From positions 485,001-549,000 of the forward strand of contig NZ_CP029352.1 of the NCBI RefSeq assembly GCF_003130795.1: a stretch of 64,000 nt of DNA. The letters run 5' to 3'. Both the position numbers and the translations under genes were made by a program. Below are positions 1 through 12,608 of this stretch, piece by piece (within the stretch, counting starts at the first letter, position 1; each line of letters opens with the position of its first letter). Below the pieces are notes generated by a model. That model did not search any database. It was not told the origin of the DNA and saw nothing but the letters and a program-made list of their open reading frames with translations. The DNA comes from Azospirillum thermophilum. Its GTDB lineage: Bacteria; Pseudomonadota; Alphaproteobacteria; Azospirillales; Azospirillaceae.

Positions 1-1246
1 GCCCGAAGTTCACGTTCATCGGCTGGAAGGTCTCGGCATCCGCCCCGCCGGTGATGTGGCCGAGGATGGCGCCGAGCGCCGTGGTGGCCGGCGGCGGCAG
101 GATGTCCTGCCCCAGCCGCTCCGCGGCGGCGAAGCGGCCGGCCAGCAGCCCGACCGCCGCACTCTCGACATAGCCCTCGCAGCCGGTGACCTGTCCGGCG
201 AAGCGCAGGCGCGGCTGTGCCTTCAGCCGCAGGGCGCCGTCGAGCACGCGGGGGCTGTTGAGGAAGGTGTTGCGGTGCAGGCCGCCCAGCCGGGCGAACT
301 CCGCCTTCTCCAGGCCGGGGATCATGCGGAAGATGCGAAGCTGCTCGGCATGGCGCAGCTTGGTCTGGAAGCCGACGAGGTTGTACAGCGTGCCCAGCGC
401 GTTGTCCTGGCGGAGCTGCACGACGGCGTAGGGCCGGCGCTCCGGCTTGTGCGGGTTGGTCAGTCCCACCGGCTTCATCGGCCCGTAGCGCAGCGTGTCG
501 ACCCCGCGCTCGGCCATCACCTCGATGGGCAGGCAGCCTTCGAAGTAGGGGGTGGTCTTCTCCCACTCCTTGAAGTCCACCTTTTCGCCGGACACCAGGG
601 CGTCGATGAAGGCGCGGTACTCGTCCTTCTCGAAGGCGCAGTTGATGTAGTCCTTGCCGGTGCCGCCGGGACCGGGCTTGTCGTAGCGCGACTGGAACCA
701 CGCCTTCGACAGGTCGACGCTCTCCAGGTAGACGATGGGCGCGATGGCGTCGAAGAAGGCCAGCGACTCCTCGCCCGTCAGGGTCCGCACCGCTTCGGCG
801 AGCGCGGGGGAGGTGAGGGGGCCGGTGGCGACGACGACGCTGTCCCAGTCCTCGGGCGGCAGGCCGGCGATCTCGCCGCGCTCCACCGTGATCAGCGGGT
901 GGCCGGCGATCGCTTCGGTCACGGCGTCGGCGAACCCGTCGCGGTCCATCGCCAGCGCTCCGCCGGCCGGCACCTTGTGCGCGTCGGCGCAGCGCAGGAT
1001 CAGCGAGCCGCAGCGCCGCATCTCCTCGTGCAGCAGCCCGACCGCGTTGTATTCGGCATCGTCGGACCGGAAGGAGTTGGAGCAGACCAGCTCCGCCAGC
1101 TTGTCGGTGCTGTGCGCCTCTGTCCCGCGGACGGGGCGCATCTCGTGCAGCACCACGGGAATGCCGCGCGAGGCGAGCTGCCAGGCGGCTTCCGACCCGG
1201 CGAGACCGCCGCCGATGACATGGACGGGACGAGGGGAATTGGTCAT
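1..1246 (-). CDS. trmFO: TrmFO, folate-dependent tRNA U54 methyltransferase (C-terminus cut by window edge)
   Basis: FAD- and methylenetetrahydrofolate-dependent enzyme that makes 5-methyluridine at position 54 of tRNA in the cytoplasm. The N-terminus [20 protein letters not shown] holds the FAD-binding GGGLAGSEA glycine motif. Family blocks follow: [35 protein letters not shown], the ATGPLTSP stretch, [17 protein letters not shown] and [13 protein letters not shown]. The ATG at 1244-1246 is the only start that places the FAD motif at the usual distance from the N-terminus. About 415 codons are visible and the frame is open at base 1, so the last residues lie outside. A small nucleotidyltransferase gene lies 51 bp upstream on the same strand. 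Identification is firm. Confidence 0.95.
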   Translation of the reverse strand, partial: MTNSPRPVHVIGGGLAGSEAAWQLASRGIPVVLHEMRPVRGTEAHSTDKLAELVCSNSFRSDDAEYNAVGLLHEEMRRCGSLILRCADAHKVPAGGALAMDRDGFADAVTEAIAGHPLITVERGEIAGLPPEDWDSVVVATGPLTSPALAEAVRTLTGEESLAFFDAIAPIVYLESVDLSKAWFQSRYDKPGPGGTGKDYINCAFEKDEYRAFIDALVSGEKVDFKEWEKTTPYFEGCLPIEVMAERGVDTLRYGPMKPVGLTNPHKPERRPYAVVQLRQDNALGTLYNLVGFQTKLRHAEQLRIFRMIPGLEKAEFARLGGLHRNTFLNSPRVLDGALRLKAQPRLRFAGQVTGCEGYVESAAVGLLAGRFAAAERLGQDILPPPATTALGAILGHITGGADAETFQPMNVNFG

Positions 1247-1297
1247 TGCTCGACTTTCAGACGGACAGGAGGTGACGGGGGTCGCGGGGCCGCGCCG

Positions 1298-1642
1298 TCA
1301 GGCGCGGGAAACAGGGCGAGGGTCTTCTGGAGCCTTCGGAGGATGCCATTCCACGCTTTCCCGTTTCACGGCATCGCGCAGCTTCGATCCGGCGGTGGAC
1401 AGGTCCACGACATCGACGAAATAGGGCACCGTGCTCTCTTCCAGATCCTCGTCGATCAGCGCGATCAGGCCGGGCTGCCGCGGCTCGGGCGGCTCGATCG
1501 CCACATCGATGCCGCTCCGCTGCCCGGCGTCGCCCCGCGCGCGGGAGCCGAACAGGTACACGCGCGCGGGATGGCCGGCAAGCCGGTCGAAGACGGTCCG
1601 CTTGACGGTGTCCAGCGCGCGGAGGCGGACTTCGTTCATCAT
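1298..1642 (-). CDS. MNT-type minimal nucleotidyltransferase domain protein
   Basis: A protein of about 114 residues starting MMNEVRLRALDTVKR. It has the nucleotidyltransferase signature GSRARGDAGQRSGIDVAIE near residues 30-48. The family usually reads GSRARG...SDIDL, with two Asp binding metal; here the first Asp is Gly (SGID), so catalysis may be impaired or the copy may be non-catalytic. Proteins of this type are often MntA antitoxins paired with a HEPN toxin, but no HEPN gene is adjacent here. An open frame extends upstream to 1729, but that part is Pro/Arg-rich filler and the double ATG at 1637-1642 is the likely start. trmFO follows on the same strand. Confidence 0.7.
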   Translation of the reverse strand: MMNEVRLRALDTVKRTVFDRLAGHPARVYLFGSRARGDAGQRSGIDVAIEPPEPRQPGLIALIDEDLEESTVPYFVDVVDLSTAGSKLRDAVKRESVEWHPPKAPEDPRPVSRA

Positions 1643-1777
1643 CGCCCGATCATAGCACAGCCGGGCGGGGCTCCGGTCGGGTCCGCCTGCCGGTTCCGGC
1701 GCCGGAAACAGGACGGCCGGCCTCCGCAAGCCGCGGATGGCCGGCCGCCGGTCGGGTCCGCCGCCGGGGCGGAGGGC

Positions 1778-1981
1778 CTATTCGGTCTTGGTCGTCGTGC
1801 TGCGCTCGATGGTGGTGGAGCCCGAGGGCGCCGGCGTCACCACGGTCGAGGAGCCGGCGGACGGCACGGTGGTGGTCGTCGTCGAGGTCGTCGTCCGGGT
1901 GGTGTCGCTGGAGCCGCAGGCGGCGAGCAGCACCGCCGCGCCGAAGGCGGCCCCGACACCGGTGAGGAGAGTCTTCGTCAT
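1778..1981 (-). CDS. small Thr/Ser-rich lipoprotein
   Basis: About 67 residues. MTKTLLTGVGAAFGAAVLLA forms a signal peptide that ends in the lipobox LLAAC, so the mature protein should be lipidated at Cys. The remainder is a low-complexity Thr/Ser tail (TTRTTTSTTTTTVPS) with no recognisable domain. The ATG at 1979-1981 follows a GAAGGG ribosome site. A longer frame upstream adds only non-signal sequence. The function is unknown; a periplasmic tether or stress lipoprotein is possible. It is convergent with nothing and lies downstream of the uvrA 3' end. Confidence 0.65.
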   Translation of the reverse strand: MTKTLLTGVGAAFGAAVLLAACGSSDTTRTTTSTTTTTVPSAGSSTVVTPAPSGSTTIERSTTTKTE

Positions 1982-2081
1982 GATGGGTTTCCCTTCCTTC
2001 GAAGCGAAGCGTGCCGGGGAAACGCCCATCCCGCGTGCTTTGTTCACCGGTGCCGGGGGCGGTGGCCCTTTCGCGCCCCCG

Positions 2082-4925
<2,844 letters not shown>

Positions 4926-4931
<6 letters not shown>

Positions 4932-4940
4932 GGAGTGTTC
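4926..4940. promoter_or_regulatory. lexA box: second LexA-box-like site overlapping uvrA start
   Basis: GTTCATGGAGTGTTC matches GTTC-N7-GTTC exactly and overlaps the uvrA initiation codon (CAT on the plus strand at 4929-4931). It could block early elongation or initiation of uvrA, or be a chance match. The sequence match is certain; the role is inferred. Confidence 0.5.
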
Positions 4941-5374
4941 TTAACCGAACGGAAGGCGGTTGGGAAGAGGCCACGATATCGGGATATGGCCGCCGGGCAG
5001 GCCGGGGCCGGACAGATATGTGCCGGGAGCAGGAGGATTGCCACCTCGGCCGCAGGGATGCAGGGCAGTGTCCGGAAAATCGCGGAGCGGGCCAAGGAAT
5101 CGGTTTCACGGACCATCCGGGTCTGCTATATTTGTTCCTGTAGTGTTCTCATTCCGGTGGCGGAGCGCATGCGCCGGGCGGGAATGGGGCGGACACTGCG
5201 ACGGCGGTTGACCTCCGCCGAGTCGGCATGCTTCGCTGCGCGCCGATCCGGCAAGGTCGTCCCTCTACGAGGCCGGCCCTGCGAACGGGACTCCTCGGCA
5301 TCCGGACGCCTCTCCGCCAGGCGTCGACCGGGTCGGCTGGATGCCGGGACATGCGCGCTTGGGAGTAGCGAACG
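4932..5374. other. uvrA-ssb divergent intergenic region (443 bp, no gene)
   Basis: No convincing coding sequence. It holds the LexA box at 5134-5148 with a TATATT -10-like element at 5127-5132 directly before it, read toward ssb. The ssb ribosome site GGGAG lies about nine bases before the ssb ATG. The remainder is GC-rich and unremarkable. Confidence 0.5.
5134..5148. promoter_or_regulatory. lexA box: LexA (SOS) box between uvrA and ssb
   Basis: GTTCCTGTAGTGTTC is a perfect GTTC-N7-GTTC, the known LexA operator of alphaproteobacteria. It sits in the divergent spacer of two classic SOS genes, right after a TATATT -10-like hexamer at 5127-5132, where LexA binding would occlude RNA polymerase. 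Confidence 0.8.
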
Positions 5375-5848
5375 ATGAATGTATGGACCTTTACGGGACG
5401 CCTGGGCGCCGACGGTGAACTGCGCACGACCCAGAGCGGGGAGAAGGTGCTGGGCTTCCGCGTCGCCAATGACGTGGGCTTCGGCGAGCGCAAGACGACG
5501 CAGTGGGTCGACTGCTCGATCTGGGGCCGCCGGGCCGAGGCGCTGGCCCCGCATCTGACCAAGGGCAAGCAGGTGGTCGTTTCCGGCGAGGTCACGATCC
5601 GCGAGTACGAGAAGCGCGACGGCACCCGCGGCGCCGGGCTCTCGGTCCGCGTGAACGAGATTGACTTCACCGGCGGCGCCCGTGAGGGCGGCGAAGGCGG
5701 CGGCTATGGCGGCGGCGGTGGCGGCTACGAGTCGCGTGGCGGCTCGGGCGGTGGCGGCGGGTATGGCGGCGGCTCGGGCGGCGGTGGCCGCAGCGGCGGC
5801 AGCACCCCGCCCCGGCATGAGGATCTGGACGACGAGATCCCGTTCTGA
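5375..5848 (+). CDS. ssb: single-stranded DNA-binding protein SSB
   Basis: A 157-residue SSB. The OB-fold spans about residues 1-110 (MNVWTFTGRLGADGELR, TTQWVDCSIWGRRAEALAPH, GKQVVVSGEV). A Gly-rich, intrinsically disordered linker follows (residues 110-150), and the acidic tip DLDDEIPF is the conserved docking site for repair and replication partners. The start is chosen on the GGGAG ribosome site nine bases upstream. It faces away from uvrA with a shared LexA box. Two hairpins follow the TGA stop. Confidence 0.97.
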   Translation: MNVWTFTGRLGADGELRTTQSGEKVLGFRVANDVGFGERKTTQWVDCSIWGRRAEALAPHLTKGKQVVVSGEVTIREYEKRDGTRGAGLSVRVNEIDFTGGAREGGEGGGYGGGGGGYESRGGSGGGGGYGGGSGGGGRSGGSTPPRHEDLDDEIPF

Positions 5849-5857
5849 GGCCGCGGC

Positions 5858-5943
5858 GCGACCTTCTGTCTTCAAGGTCGCGACCGACCTGCTGTCGAAC
5901 GACGGGACCGGCGTTGCCCGATGGGGTGGCGCCGGTTTTCTTT
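5858..5943 (+). terminator. tandem hairpins and rho-independent terminator after ssb
   Basis: First hairpin: GCGACCTT (5858-5865) pairs with AAGGTCGC (5874-5881). Second hairpin: ACCGGCG (5907-5913) pairs with CGCCGGT (5930-5936) and is followed by the T-rich TTTTCTTTT tract. The second is a typical intrinsic terminator for ssb. The convergent lipoprotein gene ends just beyond, so it may act in both directions. Confidence 0.7.
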
Positions 5944-5949
5944 TGCCGC

Positions 5950-6402
5950 TCAGCGGACCCGGACGCCGTACCAGTTGGTGGCGGCGCCGTCGGCCGGACC
6001 GGTGGCGGGGTAGCCGGCCGGCGCACTGCCCGGAGCCGGCAGGGCCGCGAACTCCTCGGCGCTCATGCCCGACAGGCGGACGGTCTGCAGGTTGGGGGCA
6101 TAGCGCAGCGCGCTGGAATCCACCGCCACCCGGCGGGCGGTGGTGTACATCGGCGACCCGCTCTCCACGATCGCCTGCTGGATTCTGCCGTCCGGCGCGA
6201 TCACCAGGTCCTTGATGTTGCCCAGCACGCGCGACCCGTCGCGGGATTGCAGCGTCAGCCCCACCACCTGGAGCGGCGGCAGTTCGGCGACCGGGGGCGC
6301 CGGGTCGTTGACCGTGCCGGCACAGGCGCCGAGCGCCAGCATCGGGGCGCACAGGGCGAAACCCGCCAGGGCGGCGGCCGGGCGGCGCGTGGGCGTCTTC
6401 AT
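5950..6402 (-). CDS. PRC-barrel domain lipoprotein
   Basis: About 150 residues. The N-terminal signal peptide ends in the lipobox LALGAC, so it should be a lipoprotein. A PRC-barrel-like domain follows (PPLQVVGLTLQSRDGSRVLG, then NIKDLVIAPDGRIQQAIVES). The region rich in Ala/Pro/Gly at the C-terminus ends WYGVRVR. The ATG at 6400-6402 follows a GAGGAGGAG ribosome site and is preferred over an in-frame ATG ten codons upstream. It is convergent with ssb. Such proteins are common in soil alphaproteobacteria and are linked to envelope or stress roles; the exact function is unknown. Confidence 0.7.
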   Translation of the reverse strand: MKTPTRRPAAALAGFALCAPMLALGACAGTVNDPAPPVAELPPLQVVGLTLQSRDGSRVLGNIKDLVIAPDGRIQQAIVESGSPMYTTARRVAVDSSALRYAPNLQTVRLSGMSAEEFAALPAPGSAPAGYPATGPADGAATNWYGVRVR

Positions 6403-6609
6403 CGTGGCTTTCTCCTCCTCTCGGGACCGCACTTCCGTCAGGGACGGGGCGATATCCGGTGAAACGCCGGCGGCGAAGCTTGCGGTTCCCCGCCTCCGAC
6501 GGGTGACTGCGGAAGAGCAGGGCGGCAGAAGGCAGATTGTCCGGGAACCGGATGAACGAACAGGCGGGGCTCCCCTTGCCCCGCCTGTTCGTTCCCGTCG
6601 CGTGCCGGA

Positions 6610-7290
6610 TCAGGTGAAGGCGTAGTCGCGGCCGGCGAGCAACCCGACAGCGTTCACCGTCAGCCGCGATCCGTCGGTGAAGGCGAAGGTCGTTCCGCTC
6701 TCCGAATTGGTCACGGTAAGCTCGGCGGCGGTGAAGCCGCTGAACTCGATCCGGTCGATCGCCGGTTCGAAGTAATAGATCTGGTCGTGGCCGAACCCGC
6801 CGGTCGTCTTCTCCAGCAGGAAGAGATCGGTCTGGCCGTCGAAGTAGCTGACCATCGTGTCGTCGCCGGCGCCGGGCTGGAAGATGTCGCGGCCATCGTC
6901 GCGATAGGTGTCGGTCAGGACGTCGTTGCCGGCGCCGCCGATCAGCCGGTCGTCGCCGCGGCCGCCCTTGACGGTGTCGTCGCCGATTCCGCCGTCGAGC
7001 GTGTCGTTGCCCGGCCCGCCGAAGAGCTGGTCGTTGCCGTCGTCGCCGAACAGCTTGTCGTCGCCCAACTCGTTGCCGTAGGGGTCGCCGATCCAATCGT
7101 TGCCCGCCCCGCCATACATCGTGTCGTTGCCGATCCCGCCGATCAGCGTATCGTTGCCCGCCTCCCCCAGCAGCTTGTCGTTGCCGTCCAGCCCGTTCAG
7201 CCAGTCGTCACCCTGCAGGCCGTGCATCGTGTCGTTGCCCGTGCTGCCGGACAGGGTGTCGTTGGTGGTCTTCCCCCAGTAGGTGCCCAT
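6610..7290 (-). CDS. RTX-type calcium-binding repeat protein
   Basis: About 226 residues built of RTX nonapeptides (GGxGNDxL type): LSGSTGNDTMHG, LDGNDKLLG, AGNDTLIGG, GNDTMYGGAGNDWIG, GGPGNDTLDGG, GRGDDRLIGGAGNDVLT. Such repeats bind Ca2+ in beta-rolls after type I secretion outside the cell. The C-terminal 60 residues (FDRIEFSGFTAAEL-type region and GLLAGRDYAFT end) resemble the usual secretion-signal region. The correct start is the ATG at 7288-7290, because a GGAGGAG ribosome site lies just before it; an in-frame ATG five codons upstream sits inside that site. No type I secretion genes are adjacent. Confidence 0.85.
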   Translation of the reverse strand: MGTYWGKTTNDTLSGSTGNDTMHGLQGDDWLNGLDGNDKLLGEAGNDTLIGGIGNDTMYGGAGNDWIGDPYGNELGDDKLFGDDGNDQLFGGPGNDTLDGGIGDDTVKGGRGDDRLIGGAGNDVLTDTYRDDGRDIFQPGAGDDTMVSYFDGQTDLFLLEKTTGGFGHDQIYYFEPAIDRIEFSGFTAAELTVTNSESGTTFAFTDGSRLTVNAVGLLAGRDYAFT

Positions 7291-7681
7291 TTTTTGCTCC
7301 TCCATCAGCTCACTGCCCGTGAGTTAACGAAATGTTAACCAGAACAACGGCACTGCTGGAAATAGAAAAACGAAGCACTCCCCTCGGCTCAGGGTCACTT
7401 GACACAGGTATATAAATATTTAAGCAAATTTTCTTTTTGAATTCGTTCTGAACATGAAGCAATGATTCCGGGTTGTTTCTTTGAGGTGAGATTTTTTGGT
7501 CGTGGCTGCGAGGCGACATTCCGGTGTCGACTGCCGAGCTCAAGCTGGGAACTGGGGCGATCGACCGCGATCAACCGCCGCGATCAGCCTTCGTGATGGT
7601 CGGCGATGACCGGGCACCGGGCATGGAAAAGGCGGGGCCGCCGGCCACCGCCTTTCCTGGTCTTCGGGGGAGGGCCGCGGG
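7291..7681. promoter_or_regulatory. AT-rich intergenic region with GTTAAC repeats upstream of the RTX gene
   Basis: A stretch without a gene. From about 7310 to 7510 it is clearly AT-rich against a GC-rich background. GTTAAC occurs at 7323-7328 and 7334-7339, one helical turn apart and each self-complementary, which looks like an operator 33-49 bp upstream of the RTX start. No promoter could be fixed with confidence. The part from 7525 to 7681 shows nothing. Confidence 0.4.
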
Positions 7682-7882
7682 TCAGGCGGTCGTCGGGTTC
7701 GGCGCTCCCGGGACCGGCTGCTCGGCCGGCGGCGGCATCTCCGGCGGCACGTCGGGATTGGCCGGAATCGGATAGGGGTCCGGGGCGCCCGGATGGGTCG
7801 GCTCCGGCGTGACCGGCGTGCCGGGGGAGGGGATCTCCGGCGGGTTTCCCGCCGCGGACAGGCCATGGTTGTAGGATGTCAT
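7682..7882 (-). CDS. small Pro-rich hypothetical protein
   Basis: 66 residues, MTSYNHGLSAAGNPPEIPSP then a Pro/Glu/Thr-rich disordered sequence (PVTPEPTHPGAPDPYPIP). There is no signal peptide or domain. It is supported by a GAGGAG ribosome site about eight bases before the ATG and by strong codon bias in a GC-rich frame. It lies 28 bp downstream of the entericidin-like gene on the same strand. Function unknown. Confidence 0.5.
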   Translation of the reverse strand: MTSYNHGLSAAGNPPEIPSPGTPVTPEPTHPGAPDPYPIPANPDVPPEMPPPAEQPVPGAPNPTTA

Positions 7883-7910
7883 CCGGCTGCTCCTCATCGC
7901 TGTCGGCGGG

Positions 7911-8063
7911 TCATTGGGCGGTTCGTTCGATGGCGCGCCCGCCGGATTGCACGTCCTGCCCCATGCCCTCGACGGTGTTGCAGCCGCCGAGCATGGCGGC
8001 GAGCGCCAGGAAGACGCTGGCCAGGGCGATCTGGTGGACGGGAAATGGGATCGTACGGCTCAT
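7911..8063 (-). CDS. entericidin A/B-family small lipoprotein
   Basis: A 50-residue protein. The N-terminal hydrophobic signal (IALASVFLALAAMLGGC) ends in a lipobox with Cys at about residue 29. The mature part is the entericidin motif CNTVEGMGQDVQSGGRAIER. Entericidins are membrane lipoproteins linked to an antidote/toxin pair and stationary-phase lysis in enterics; in other proteobacteria single copies are common and of unclear role. The ATG at 8061-8063 follows an AAAGGAG ribosome site. It probably forms a transcription unit with the Pro-rich peptide gene downstream. Confidence 0.8.
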   Translation of the reverse strand: MSRTIPFPVHQIALASVFLALAAMLGGCNTVEGMGQDVQSGGRAIERTAQ

Positions 8064-8285
8064 CGTCGGCTCCTTTCCCAATGGCTGGTCGCATAAGGAC
8101 CGTGCGGCGCCGGTCCCCGATGTCCTCTCGTCCTGACAACGGCGCCGGCGGGAGGTTGGTTCCGGCAAGTCATGCGTGCCGCGCAAGGGTCCTCCCGCCG
8201 TGCCGGAGCGGCCTTGACGCGCTCCGGCGGACCGTCAAGATGGCCGGCCGCCCTCCGGCGAACCTGCAACCTCTGGTGCGCGACG

Positions 8286-9640
8286 ATGACCGACACGATC
8301 TGTGCCGAACCCCGCCTGGGCCGTCGCCTGCGCGGCCATGTGGGGGAGCTCGCGCGCCTCGCCGCTCCGGTGATCGTCTCGCGCGCCGGGCTGATGGTGA
8401 TGATGGCGGTCGACACGGCCATCGTCGGGCGCTACGCCGCGCAGGAACTCGCCCTTTACGGGCTGGCCCATCTGCCCGCCAACATCATGACGGCGAGCGG
8501 CGTCGGGCTGCTGATGGGGACCGTCACCACCACGGCCCATGCGCTCGGTTCGGGAAACGAGGCGGACTGCGGCCGGGCGTGGCGGCGCTCGATCCCCTAT
8601 GCCCTGATGCTGGGCGTCCTGTTCGCCGCGGTCTCGCTTCTCGGCCTGCCGATCTTCCGCGCCGGCGGCCAGACGGAGGAGATGGCGCGCGGCGGGGCCG
8701 AGGTGCTGGCCGTGCTGGGGCTCGGCAGTCCCGGCATGATGCTCTACATCACCACCGGCTTCTTCCTGGAGGGGATCAAGCGCCCGACTCCGGGCATGGT
8801 CGTGATGATCGTCGGCAACATCCTGAACGCCCTGCTGGCCTGGGTGCTGGTCTGGGGTCATGCCGGGCTCGACCCGATGGGCGCGGTGGGCTCCGCCTGG
8901 GCGACCACCGTGGTGCGCTGGGGCATGGGGCTGGCGCTGGTCGCCCATGTCTGGTCGATGGCCGACCATGACCGCTGGCAGGTGCGCCGGCCGGTGGGGA
9001 ACTGGTGGAGCGGGGCGAGGCGGCAGCGCAACCTCGGCTATGCCGCCGGCCTCAGCATCGGGGTGGAAAGCGCGGCCTTCGCGGCGCTGGGGCTGTTCGC
9101 CGGCATGATCTCGCCGCTGGCGCTGGCCGCCTATGCGATCGGGCTGAACCTGATCGCGCTGCCCTTCATGGCGGCGGTCGGGCTGGCCTCGGCCACCGCG
9201 GTGCGGGTGGGGGTGGCCTACGGCCGCGGCGACCGCAGCGACATGGTCCTGGCCGGCTGGACCGGTCTGGGGTGACCAGCGCGATCCTGGCCGGAGTCGG
9301 GGTCCTCTACCGCCTGCTGCCGGAGGAGATCGGCCGCATCTACACCGGCGATCCGGATCTGCTGTCCCACGTCGCGCCGCTGATCGCCTTCGGCGCCTGG
9401 GTGCTGGTCGCCGACGGCGGGCAGACGGTGATGGCCAATGCGCTGCGCGGCCGCCACGACGCCTGGGTACCCACGGCATTGCACTTCGTTTCTTACGCCG
9501 TGGTGATGATTCCGGTATCCGCCTACCTCTCGCTGGGTCTCGGCAGGGGTGAACGTGGTCTTTTTGAGGGTATTCTGATCGCCAGTGTGGTATCCGTCAC
9601 CGTCCTTTCGCTGCGCTTTGCGATGCTGAGCCGTCGTTGA
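8286..9640 (+). pseudogene. MATE-family multidrug exporter with single-base frameshift
   Basis: Inner-membrane drug or metabolite:cation antiporter of the MATE family. The first frame begins MTDTICAEPRLGRRL and runs through about ten hydrophobic segments to TGLG at 9275. The family sequence then continues in the next frame as VTSAILAGVGVLYRLLPEEI to SLRFAMLSRR at 9640. Adding one base to the GGGG run at 9269-9272 restores a single protein of about 450 residues, the usual MATE length. Two other genes in this window have the same defect in a G or C run, so a sequencing undercall is likelier than a real lesion. It lies upstream of gyrA on the same strand. Confidence 0.8.
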
Positions 9641-9783
9641 TCCGTCACGCGACTGATCATTGGTGGTCCGAGCGTTGTGTGCATATGCGAAAGCTGGTAG
9701 GAATTACTATATACCGAACGCGGTCCTCCCGGGCCGCGCGGGCCGCGTAAGCGGCGCTGCAGACCGAAGAACGAGCCTGGTCC

Positions 9784-12582
9784 TTGAGCAATACGCCTCT
9801 GCCTCCCGCTTCCGACATCGCGCCGGTGACCATCGAAGACGAGATGCGCCGGTCGTATCTCGACTACGCGATGAGCGTGATCGTCAGCCGCGCGCTGCCC
9901 GACGTCCGCGACGGGCTGAAGCCGGTGCATCGCCGCATCCTGTATGCCATGAAGGAAGGCGGCTACGACTCCTCCAAGCCCTACAAGAAGTCGGCGCGCA
10001 TCGTCGGCGACGTGATGGGTAAGTACCACCCGCACGGCGACAGCGCGATCTACGACGCCATGGTCCGCATGGCGCAGGACTTCTCGATGCGCCTGCCGCT
10101 GATCGACGGGCAGGGCAACTTCGGCTCGATGGACGGCGACCCGCCGGCGGCCATGCGCTATACCGAGGCGCGGCTCGCCAAGGCGGCCGAATCGCTGCTC
10201 GACGACATCGACAAGGACACCGTCGATTTCCAGCCGAACTACGACGATTCGGGACGCGAGCCCGCCGTCGTGCCGGCGCGCTTCCCGAACCTGCTGGTGA
10301 ACGGCGCCGGCGGCATCGCCGTCGGCATGGCGACCAACATCCCGACCCACAACCTGGGCGAGGTGATCGACGCCTGCTGCGCCTTCATCGACAACAACGA
10401 CATCACCGACGAAGAGCTGCTGGAGCATGTGCCGGGTCCGGACTTCCCGACCGGCGGCCTGATCCTTGGCCGGTCGGGCAGCCGCAGTGCGCTGCTGACC
10501 GGGCGCGGCACCATCATCCTGCGCGCCAGGACCGAGATCGAGGAGGTGCGCAAGGACCGCCTCGCCATCGTCGCGACCGAGATCCCGTATCAGGTCAACA
10601 AGTCGAAGCTGATGGAGCGCATCGGCGAGGTCGTCAACGACAAGATCGTCGAGGGCATCTCCGACCTGCGCGACGAATCGGACCGCGACGGCGTGCGCGT
10701 GGTGATCGAGCTGAAGCGCGACGCGGTTCCCGACGTGGTGCTGGCCCAGCTCTTCCGTCACACCCAGCTCCAGACCTCCTTCGGCGTCAACATGCTGGCG
10801 CTGAACGGCGGCCGGCCGGAGCTGATGAACCTGCGGCAGGTCATCGCCGCCTTCGTGCGCTTCCGCGAGCAGGTCATCACCCGGCGGACCGAGTTCCTGC
10901 TGGGCAAGGCGCGCGAGCGGGCGCACACCTTGGCTGGTCTGGCCGTGGCCGTCGCCAACCTCGACGCGATGATCGGGCTGATCCGCAGCGCCCCCGACCC
11001 GGTCTGGGCGCGCGAGGAGATGATGGCGCGCGAGTGGCCGGTCCATGACGTCGGCCCGCTGATCGAGCTGATCGACGAGCCGGGCCGCGGCGTCAGCCCG
11101 CAGGGCACCTACCGCCTGTCGGAAGTCCAGGCCCGTGCCATCCTCGACCTGCGCCTGCACCGCCTGACCGGGCTGGAGCGCGACAAGATCGGCGCCGAGC
11201 TGCGCGAGGTGACCGACCAGATCGCCGACTTCCTGGAGACCCTCTCCAACCGCACCAAGCTGCTGGGCATCCTGCGCGACGAGCTGGTGGAGATGAAGGA
11301 GCGGTTCGGCAACCCGCGCCGCACCGAGATCCAGGATCTCGAGTTCGAGGCCGACATCGAGGACCTGATCCAGCGCGAGGACATGGTCGTCACCGTCAGC
11401 CAGTCGGGCTACGTGAAGCGCGTGCCGCTGTCGACCTACCGGGCGCAGAAGCGCGGCGGCAAGGGCCGCACCGGCATGGCGATGAAGGCGGAGGACGCGG
11501 TCAGCGACCTGTTCGTCGCCAACACCCACACGCCGCTGCTGCTCTTCTCGAACCGCGGCATGGTCTACAAGCTGAAGGTCTACCGCCTGCCGCTGGGCAA
11601 CCCGCAGTCGCGCGGCAAGGCCTTCGTCAACCTGCTGCCGCTGATCGACGGGGAGACCATCACCACCGTCCTGCCGCTGCCGGAGGACGAGGCGACCTGG
11701 GCCGACCTGCACGTCGTCTTCGCCACCTCCAGGGGCAATGTCCGGCGCAACCGCATGTCGGACTTCGCCAACATCCGCTCCAACGGCCTGATCGCCATGA
11801 AGCTGGAGGAGGAGGGCGAGCGGCTGATCGCCGTCCACACCTGCCAGGAGACGGACGACGTGCTGCTGGCGACCCGCGACGGCAAGTGCATCCGCTTCGC
11901 GGTGGACGATGTGCGCGTCTTCGCCGGCCGCACCTCCACCGGCGTGCGCGGCATCCGGCTGGCGGAGGGCGACGAGGTCGTCTCGATGTCGATCCTGCGC
12001 CATGTCGAGTCCGGCCCCGAGGAGCGTGCCGCCTATCTCAAGAAGAAGCGCGAGGACGGCGTGGAGATGGAGGGCGAGGCCGCGCCCGAGGCCGACGAGG
12101 TCTCGGCCGAGGCGGTCACCCTCACCCAGGAGCGCTATGAGGAGCTGAAGCGGCTGGAGCAGTACATCCTGACCGTCTCCGACCGCGGCTACGGCAAGCG
12201 CACCTCGTCCTACGAGTACCGGGTGACCGGGCGCGGCGGGCAGGGCATCTGGAACATGGAGATGGGCGAGCGCAACGGCTCGATCGTCGCCGCCTTCCCG
12301 GTGGAGGAGAGCCATCAGGTGATGATGGTGACCAACAGCGGGCAGGTGATCCGCATGCCGCTGCACGACGTCCGCATCGCCGGCCGCAAGACCCTCGGCG
12401 TCACGCTGTTCCGCGTCGCCGCGGAGGAGCGGGTGGTCTCGGTCGCCTCCATCGCCGACGAGGAGGGCGAGAACGGGAACGGCTCGGATCTGGGCGGCTC
12501 GGATCTGGGCGGTTCGGATCCGGGTGCTCCTGAGGATGGCGGCGAGACCGGGGCCGGCGACGCCGGTGTGACGGGCGAGTAA
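9784..12582 (+). CDS. gyrA: DNA gyrase subunit A
   Basis: Catalytic DNA-breaking subunit of gyrase, 932 residues. The N-terminal region [20 protein letters not shown], the quinolone region [19 protein letters not shown] and the active-site Tyr in RYTEARL are all present. The GyrA-box QKRGGKG in the C-terminal beta-pinwheel separates it from ParC. At the quinolone positions (E. coli Ser83 and Asp87) it carries Ser and Asp, the sensitive form. The start is a TTG; the first ATG in frame is about 20 codons in and would cut into the conserved N-terminus. The tail carries a short GSDLG tandem repeat before the TAA stop. coaD follows 26 bp on. Confidence 0.96.
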   Translation: MSNTPLPPASDIAPVTIEDEMRRSYLDYAMSVIVSRALPDVRDGLKPVHRRILYAMKEGGYDSSKPYKKSARIVGDVMGKYHPHGDSAIYDAMVRMAQDFSMRLPLIDGQGNFGSMDGDPPAAMRYTEARLAKAAESLLDDIDKDTVDFQPNYDDSGREPAVVPARFPNLLVNGAGGIAVGMATNIPTHNLGEVIDACCAFIDNNDITDEELLEHVPGPDFPTGGLILGRSGSRSALLTGRGTIILRARTEIEEVRKDRLAIVATEIPYQVNKSKLMERIGEVVNDKIVEGISDLRDESDRDGVRVVIELKRDAVPDVVLAQLFRHTQLQTSFGVNMLALNGGRPELMNLRQVIAAFVRFREQVITRRTEFLLGKARERAHTLAGLAVAVANLDAMIGLIRSAPDPVWAREEMMAREWPVHDVGPLIELIDEPGRGVSPQGTYRLSEVQARAILDLRLHRLTGLERDKIGAELREVTDQIADFLETLSNRTKLLGILRDELVEMKERFGNPRRTEIQDLEFEADIEDLIQREDMVVTVSQSGYVKRVPLSTYRAQKRGGKGRTGMAMKAEDAVSDLFVANTHTPLLLFSNRGMVYKLKVYRLPLGNPQSRGKAFVNLLPLIDGETITTVLPLPEDEATWADLHVVFATSRGNVRRNRMSDFANIRSNGLIAMKLEEEGERLIAVHTCQETDDVLLATRDGKCIRFAVDDVRVFAGRTSTGVRGIRLAEGDEVVSMSILRHVESGPEERAAYLKKKREDGVEMEGEAAPEADEVSAEAVTLTQERYEELKRLEQYILTVSDRGYGKRTSSYEYRVTGRGGQGIWNMEMGERNGSIVAAFPVEESHQVMMVTNSGQVIRMPLHDVRIAGRKTLGVTLFRVAAEERVVSVASIADEEGENGNGSDLGGSDLGGSDPGAPEDGGETGAGDAGVTGE

Positions 12583-12608
12583 CGTAAAGGGCGGAAAGGG
12601 TATCTTCC

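Noticed and set aside
9523..12366. A 947-codon open frame opposite gyrA
   Set aside because: Antisense shadow of gyrA; no start signal or recognisable domain.
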